Source: Chloroflexota bacterium
GTDB taxonomy: Bacteria > Chloroflexota > Anaerolineae > Caldilineales > Caldilineaceae
NCBI GenBank assembly: GCA_016861025.1
Contig: BOKO01000009.1
Span: forward strand, 62,001-126,000
Reading direction: 5' to 3'
DNA: 64,000 nt
Shown: positions 59,653 to 64,000 of the stretch, piece after piece
Layout of the letters: every line of letters starts with the position of its first letter
Numbering within the stretch: position 1 is the stretch's first letter
Made by a program: the position numbers and the translations under genes
The notes under the pieces: generated by a model
What the model was told of the DNA's origin: nothing
Databases searched by the model: none
The model's input: only the letters and a program-made list of their open reading frames with translations

Positions 59653-61095
59653 ATGGATCGACCTACCTTATTAGCAGTAACCACCGAGATGCCCGCCGAA
59701 CAAGCGGAGGCGCTGAACGCCATCGCGGGGCTAGACCGTGACCTGCTTCGTCATTTTGGGTGCAAAGTGGTGGTCGAACCTGTGCTGAACCGGCAAATGG
59801 TCAGCTTTCAAGCCAACAAAGTCCGTCCCGCCTACCGCTGGTACAAATACAAAGAAGCGTATTCCGCCGCGCTGGTCGAGTATCTGCTCGATCGCGGCGC
59901 CGTCAACAGTGGCGTCCTGCTCGACCCCTTTGCGGGCAGCGGCACGACCTTGTTTGCCGCCAGCCGGTTGGGGCTGGACGCCGACGGCATCGAACTGCTG
60001 CCGATTGGACAGGAGATCGTCGCTGCGCGTGAACTGCTGGCAGGGCCGTGCGCTGGCGAGGCGTTGGCGGCGCTCGAACGGTGGCTGGTGAGCGAACCCT
60101 GGCAAAGCAGCCCGGCGACTGCACCCTTGCGCGAGCTACGCATCACGCGCGGCGCCTATCCCCCGGCTACACAGGATGCGATTCGCCGCTATCTGACCGC
60201 ACTGCAACAGGAAAGCGCCTGTGCACAGCCGATCCTGCGCTTTGCCTTGCTCTGCGTGCTCGAGGAGATCAGCTTTACGCGCAAAGACGGACAGTATCTG
60301 CGTTGGGATCATCGCTCGGGGCGGCGTCAAGGCAAGAAGGTCTTCGACAAAGGCGCCATTCAGCCCTTTGCTACCGCAATTCGCACCAAGCTGACCGAGA
60401 TCATCCAGGATCACAGCGGCGCAGTCGGGCAGGGCGAGCTTTTTGCCGCGCCGCCGCGCCCGCCAGGTCGCATTCGCCTGCTCAACGGCTCCTGTCTGGA
60501 TGTTATGCCAACGCTGCCCGCACAGCAGTACGACGCTCTAATGACCTCGCCACCCTACTGCAATCGCTATGATTACACGCGCACCTATGCGCTAGAACTT
60601 GCGCTGTTGGGCGCCGACGAGCACGAGCTATCGGCGTTGCGCCAGGCAATGCTAAGCTGTACAGTTGAGAACCGCGCCAAAGACCTGCTCGCCATCAACC
60701 CGGCGTGGCGCACAGCCATCGAAGCCGCCGACAATCAGCCGCTGCTCCAGGCGATCCTGCGCTATCTCTTTCGCCAGCGTGAGCTGGGGCTGCTCAACAA
60801 TGATGGCATTCCGCGCATGGTGCGCGGCTACTTCTACGAGATGGCGTGCGTCATCGCCGAGGCGGCCTGCCTGCTCAAGCCGGGCGCGCCCTTCTTCATG
60901 GTCAACGACAACGTGCGCTATGCCGGCGTCAGCATCTCAGTCGATCTGATTCTCTCTGCCATGGCGGAGTCGCTCGGTTTTGAGGTGGAGCACATTCTGG
61001 TGCTGCCCAACGGCAAGGGCAACAGCAGTCAGCAGATGGGGCAGCACGGTCGCGAAGCGCTGCGCAAGTGCGTCTATATTTGGAGAAAAGCGTGA
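59653..61095 (+). CDS. DNA methyltransferase of an AvaI/BsoBI-type restriction system
   Basis: 480 residues. SAM-binding motif I is DPFAGSGTT (91-99) and the catalytic motif IV is TSPPYCNRYDYTRTYALEL (SPPY at 299-302). The SPPY form points to N4-cytosine methylation, although N6-adenine cannot be excluded. The order FxGxG, long middle region, SPPY is that of one amino-methyltransferase class. The stop overlaps the start of the endonuclease (GTGA), so it is transcribed first. It protects the host at the nuclease recognition site. Confidence 0.87.
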   Translation: MDRPTLLAVTTEMPAEQAEALNAIAGLDRDLLRHFGCKVVVEPVLNRQMVSFQANKVRPAYRWYKYKEAYSAALVEYLLDRGAVNSGVLLDPFAGSGTTLFAASRLGLDADGIELLPIGQEIVAARELLAGPCAGEALAALERWLVSEPWQSSPATAPLRELRITRGAYPPATQDAIRRYLTALQQESACAQPILRFALLCVLEEISFTRKDGQYLRWDHRSGRRQGKKVFDKGAIQPFATAIRTKLTEIIQDHSGAVGQGELFAAPPRPPGRIRLLNGSCLDVMPTLPAQQYDALMTSPPYCNRYDYTRTYALELALLGADEHELSALRQAMLSCTVENRAKDLLAINPAWRTAIEAADNQPLLQAILRYLFRQRELGLLNNDGIPRMVRGYFYEMACVIAEAACLLKPGAPFFMVNDNVRYAGVSISVDLILSAMAESLGFEVEHILVLPNGKGNSSQQMGQHGREALRKCVYIWRKA

Positions 61096-62123
61096 ACCCG
61101 AACGAACCGCCCTATCGAGCGCATCTACTCAGCAGCCAGGATTTGGTCACTACGCCCGCTGCCAAACGCGCCGGATTTGTCACAGCTATACTGGAAAAGA
61201 GCAAATTGGCGGACAGCTTCATCCGCGATGCACGCACTCTGCGCGCCAAAGCCAGCGCCGCCCGCACGCCAGAAGACTTGCTCAATCTCGAAGACATCCA
61301 GGCGGCATTGCTCACAGCCGCAGGCGTCTCGGACAAGGCAGCCAACTATCTGGATGCCAATGACCGCCGTGAAATCTTGCGTGAGTATGTCAAAAATGTG
61401 CTTGCACCCGCCGGTGACAAATTTGTCGAGGAGTTGGTCTATCGTTTTCTGCTGACGCGCGGGGATACGCTGGGCGGTAAAGTGCGCAATCTGGTTGGCG
61501 TCTGGGCGCAGCGCCAGTTTACCAACTACATTGTCTCTGAATTTCGCGTCGCCGGACGCGAGCTGCGTTGGCTTGACGCACGGCGCACTCGCTGGCAGCC
61601 GATCGATGCGCTGACAGATCCCGACCAGGTGCGCGCCTTTACCTGGACAACCGGCTATCTACCGCGTGTACTCGCCTACAACATTAGCGTGCCGCTGATC
61701 AAGACCGATGAAGAGATGGCCGGTGAGTCTGCGACAGCCGAAGACGCCCGCAGTCGCGGCGGCAAGAATGTCGATCTCTGCTTGCTGCACACGACCGCCG
61801 ATGCCTACATCGCCAGACCAACGCGGCCACGTGCAGTCAAAGAATCACAGCACTATGTTGCGCTCGGCGAACTCAAGGGCGGCATCGACCCCGCTGGCGC
61901 TGACGAACATTGGAAGACCGCCAGCGCGCATCTCGCCCGTATCCGCCGATCATTCGCCGCCCTCGGCGCTGCGCCTGCCCTGTTCTTTATCGGCAATGCC
62001 ATCGAAGCCAGCATGGCTGGCGAGATTTGGGGCATGTTGGAGCGAGGCGAATTGACCAATGCCGCCAACATGACCGACGATCGTCAGGCGGTGTCGCTTG
62101 TCTCGTGGCTTTGCAAGCTTTGA
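61092..62123 (+). CDS. Type II restriction endonuclease, AvaI/BsoBI family
   Basis: 343 residues from a GTG at 61092, with GGAGA upstream. The catalytic PD-(D/E)xK layout is Asp228 in KNVDLCLL and Glu260/Lys262 in GELKGGIDPAGADEHWKTA. That last segment with FIGNAIEASMA and NAANMT near the C-terminus is characteristic of the AvaI/BsoBI family, which cuts C^YCGRG. The same specificity is expected but unproven here. It overlaps the methyltransferase stop by GTGA. Confidence 0.9.
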   Translation: MNPNEPPYRAHLLSSQDLVTTPAAKRAGFVTAILEKSKLADSFIRDARTLRAKASAARTPEDLLNLEDIQAALLTAAGVSDKAANYLDANDRREILREYVKNVLAPAGDKFVEELVYRFLLTRGDTLGGKVRNLVGVWAQRQFTNYIVSEFRVAGRELRWLDARRTRWQPIDALTDPDQVRAFTWTTGYLPRVLAYNISVPLIKTDEEMAGESATAEDARSRGGKNVDLCLLHTTADAYIARPTRPRAVKESQHYVALGELKGGIDPAGADEHWKTASAHLARIRRSFAALGAAPALFFIGNAIEASMAGEIWGMLERGELTNAANMTDDRQAVSLVSWLCKL

Positions 62124-62179
62124 AGACGCCAAACCTGTCGGCCTGAAATTTACTGCGACGGATGGCTGTCACAAAAGAT

Positions 62180-62214
62180 AGGATGGCAGCTGCATAGGGT
62201 GTAGCTGCCATCCT
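62180..62214. terminator. 12-bp perfect inverted repeat between convergent genes
   Basis: AGGATGGCAGCT (62180-62191) and AGCTGCCATCCT (62203-62214) pair perfectly around an 11-base loop, between the endonuclease stop and the GH3 stop. Probable bidirectional terminator. Confidence 0.72.
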
Positions 62215-62234
62215 GCCTCGATTTTGTCCTGCGC

Positions 62235-64000
62235 TCAGCCGCCGTGCACTTGCCGCAGAAGATCGCCCACGATGGCGTCGGCGGGCGCCGGCAACAGCGC
62301 TTCCTGGAAGCCGAGGATGCTGCGCAGCGGCGTCTCCATAAGAAAGTTGGTCATGTCCATGCCGATGGCGCCTTCACCGGCGTCGCTCTCGCCGCCGCCA
62401 AACGCTGCGCCCATCTGCGCCATCATCTGCTGGTAGAGTGGCTCGAAGACGGCGCGCCCGCGCGGGTCTTCCAGCCATTGCCGCACGGTCGATTCGACGT
62501 TGAGCAGGCTGGGCAGGTCGAGCGTCGATTGCAGCTTGACTGTCACGCGCTCGCGGATGTCCGCCGACGACGCGCCGATGAGCAGGTCGAACTCGCCATC
62601 TTCGGTCACCCACCGCTTGTGGCCCGGATGCCAGAAGGCGAAGGCGCGGAAGTCGAGCGCAATGTCCACAGTCTTGGTCTCGCCCGGCTGCAGATCGACT
62701 TTGGCAAAGCCCTTGAGTTCTTTGGAAGGACGCACGAGCGATGCCTGGCGGTCGTGGACGTAGACCTGCACGATCTCCTTGCCTGCCACCGCGCCGGTGT
62801 TGGTGACATCAACGCTGACGGTGACGCCATCGACATCGCGGAAGCTCGGCGCCGAAACCTGGGCGTTGCTGTAGGCGAAGGTCGTGTAGCTGAGACCGTG
62901 GCCAAAGGGGAAAAGCACCGGCGCCGCCTTCTTGTCGTAGTAGCGATAGCCGATGAAGATGCCCTCACCGTAGCGAACCTGACCGTTCTCGCCGGGGAAG
63001 TTGATGTATGCCGGCGTGTCCTCCAATCGCAGCGGGAAGCTCTCCGCCAGCTTGCCCGACGGGTTGACCACGCCAAACAGGATGTCGGCGACCGCGCCGC
63101 CGCCCGCCTGTCCCATCATCCACGCTTCGAGCACGGCGGCCACGCCGTCGATCCACTCCGCCATCGCCACCGCCGAACCGTTGTTCAGAATCACCACGCT
63201 GCGCGGCTGGGCGGCGCTCACAGCCCGAATCAATGCGATCTGCTGCCGGGTCAGGTCAAGGTCGGTGCGGTCATAGCCTTCGGATTCCTTGTAGGAGGGC
63301 AACGCAATATAGAGCAGCGCCACCTCCGCAGCCTGCGCCGCCGCCACCGCCTCGTCGATCAGCGCCTGATCGAAGCTGTCGTCGGCCGGGTAGCCGGCGC
63401 TGTAGGTGAGCGTAGCGCTGCCGGCCAGTTCTTGCAGCTCTTCAAACGGGATGTCCACCTGAGTCGGGTTGATGTGCGAGCTGCCCCCGCCTTGGAAGTG
63501 CGGATGCTTTGCGGCGCGCCCGATCACGGCGATGCGCTGGGGGTTGGTGAGCGGCAAAATACCATCGTTCTTGAGCAGCACCATGCCTTCGGCGGCGACT
63601 TTGCGCGCCAGGGCGTGATGAGCCGCTGCGTCGAACTCGCCCCCTTTGGGCGTTCTGGCGGCGATAAAGGCGATGCGCAGGATGCGGCGCACGGCTTCGT
63701 CGAGTACGGCGGCGTCGAGTTCGCCAGCGTTGACCGCGTCGATCACGGCTCGCGTGCGATGCGGCTTGGGGCCGGGCATCTCCAGATCAAGCCCGCCTTT
63801 GAGCGCCGCCACGCGGTCGTGCACCGCGCCCCAATCCGAAACGACCAGCCCCTCGAAGTCCCACTCCTGCTTGAGGATCTCCGTGAGCAGTTCGTGATGC
63901 TCCGAGCAATAGACGCCGTTGAGCTTGTTGTAAGCGCACATCACCGTCCACGGCTTCGCTCGCCTGACCACGCGCTCGAATGCAGGCAGGTAGATTTCGC
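62235..64000 (-). CDS. GH3 beta-glucosidase, 5' end beyond the window
   Basis: The frame is open to the right edge of the window (about 588 codons visible), so the N-terminus is outside. Seen are MCAYNKLNG, the nucleophile Asp in VVSDWGAVHD, the second alpha/beta domain (ALPSYKESEGYDRTDLDL), and a C-terminal fibronectin-III-like domain (VTNTGAVAGKEIVQVYVHD). Typical GH3 enzymes are 720-850 residues. An unusual C-terminal tail of about 100 residues follows the fibronectin domain. It hydrolyses beta-glucosides. Confidence 0.93.
   Translation of the reverse strand, partial: EIYLPAFERVVRRAKPWTVMCAYNKLNGVYCSEHHELLTEILKQEWDFEGLVVSDWGAVHDRVAALKGGLDLEMPGPKPHRTRAVIDAVNAGELDAAVLDEAVRRILRIAFIAARTPKGGEFDAAAHHALARKVAAEGMVLLKNDGILPLTNPQRIAVIGRAAKHPHFQGGGSSHINPTQVDIPFEELQELAGSATLTYSAGYPADDSFDQALIDEAVAAAQAAEVALLYIALPSYKESEGYDRTDLDLTRQQIALIRAVSAAQPRSVVILNNGSAVAMAEWIDGVAAVLEAWMMGQAGGGAVADILFGVVNPSGKLAESFPLRLEDTPAYINFPGENGQVRYGEGIFIGYRYYDKKAAPVLFPFGHGLSYTTFAYSNAQVSAPSFRDVDGVTVSVDVTNTGAVAGKEIVQVYVHDRQASLVRPSKELKGFAKVDLQPGETKTVDIALDFRAFAFWHPGHKRWVTEDGEFDLLIGASSADIRERVTVKLQSTLDLPSLLNVESTVRQWLEDPRGRAVFEPLYQQMMAQMGAAFGGGESDAGEGAIGMDMTNFLMETPLRSILGFQEALLPAPADAIVGDLLRQVHGG

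Noticed and set aside
62235..64000. Possible intein or extra domain in the GH3 tail
   Set aside because: The roughly 100-residue tail after the fibronectin-like domain has no recognisable motif, and the protein is incomplete in the window.

Overview
This is a GC-rich bacterial chromosome segment with no IS element, CRISPR array or rRNA/tRNA gene that I could see. The gene set suggests Chloroflexota, perhaps the Caldilinea/Anaerolineae side: menaquinone methyltransferase, many glycoside hydrolases, LLM flavoproteins, BMP-type ABC importers, an S41/SH3 secreted peptidase, and many intergenic palindromic repeats. No marker gene proves this, so it is inference.

Layout. 1-1148 is the 3' end of a GH2 beta-galactosidase. 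1258-3957 is a leftward gnd-thioredoxin-menG operon. 4029-8866 holds a CHAT-fold protein lacking its catalytic pair, divergent from a sugar-nucleotide epimerase and a secreted S41 peptidase. 8916-12709 is leftward: M24 peptidase, gltX and a phosphoesterase. 12746-16095 holds a class III aminotransferase, an XdhC-type cofactor-insertion protein and a terpene-cyclase-fold protein. 16226-17683 is a DUF4143 ATPase next to a decayed duplicate of the dehydrogenase on its other side.

17788-41753 is the most interesting part: a long, mostly leftward catabolic cluster facing an XRE-cupin regulator and an SsnA-type amidohydrolase. It encodes a BMP-type nucleoside/purine ABC importer, a two-subunit molybdenum xanthine dehydrogenase family enzyme, YgeW-like carbamoyltransferase and YgeY-like M20 hydrolase. 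It also encodes a split 2-oxoacid dehydrogenase (E1 alpha, E1 beta, free lipoyl protein, lipoyl-less E2), three SDRs and a D-2-hydroxyacid dehydrogenase-like protein. Unexpectedly it includes a methenyltetrahydromethanopterin cyclohydrolase (Mch) and two Mer-like LLM oxidoreductases. The set resembles the Escherichia coli ygeW/ygeY/ssnA/xdh purine locus joined to an archaeal-type C1-carrier module. My working model is purine or other N-heterocycle breakdown with capture of the released one-carbon unit on a methanopterin-like carrier, and pyruvate disposal through the 2-oxoacid dehydrogenase. The substrate is not proved.

42018-47844 holds an Mrp-type P-loop ATPase and a large hybrid histidine kinase. 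47860-52200 is a leftward acyl-CoA dehydrogenase, enoyl-CoA hydratase, FAD amine oxidoreductase, ModA group. 52493-57752 is a galactoside block (two GH36 proteins, one lacking the usual acid/base residue, and a mutarotase-like protein). 57871-58163 is a probable toxin-antitoxin remnant, followed by an SDR and a small conserved protein. 59653-62123 is an AvaI/BsoBI-type restriction-modification pair. 62235-64000 is a GH3 beta-glucosidase cut by the window end.

Two dispersed repeat families sit between cistrons, especially in the catabolic cluster: one built on GGAGATT heptamers and one on CGCGGAT heptamers, each folding into long hairpins. Several genes (DUF4143 ATPase, XRE regulator, methyltransferase, CHAT-like) have a good -10 box only 6-9 bases before the ATG, which suggests leaderless transcripts.
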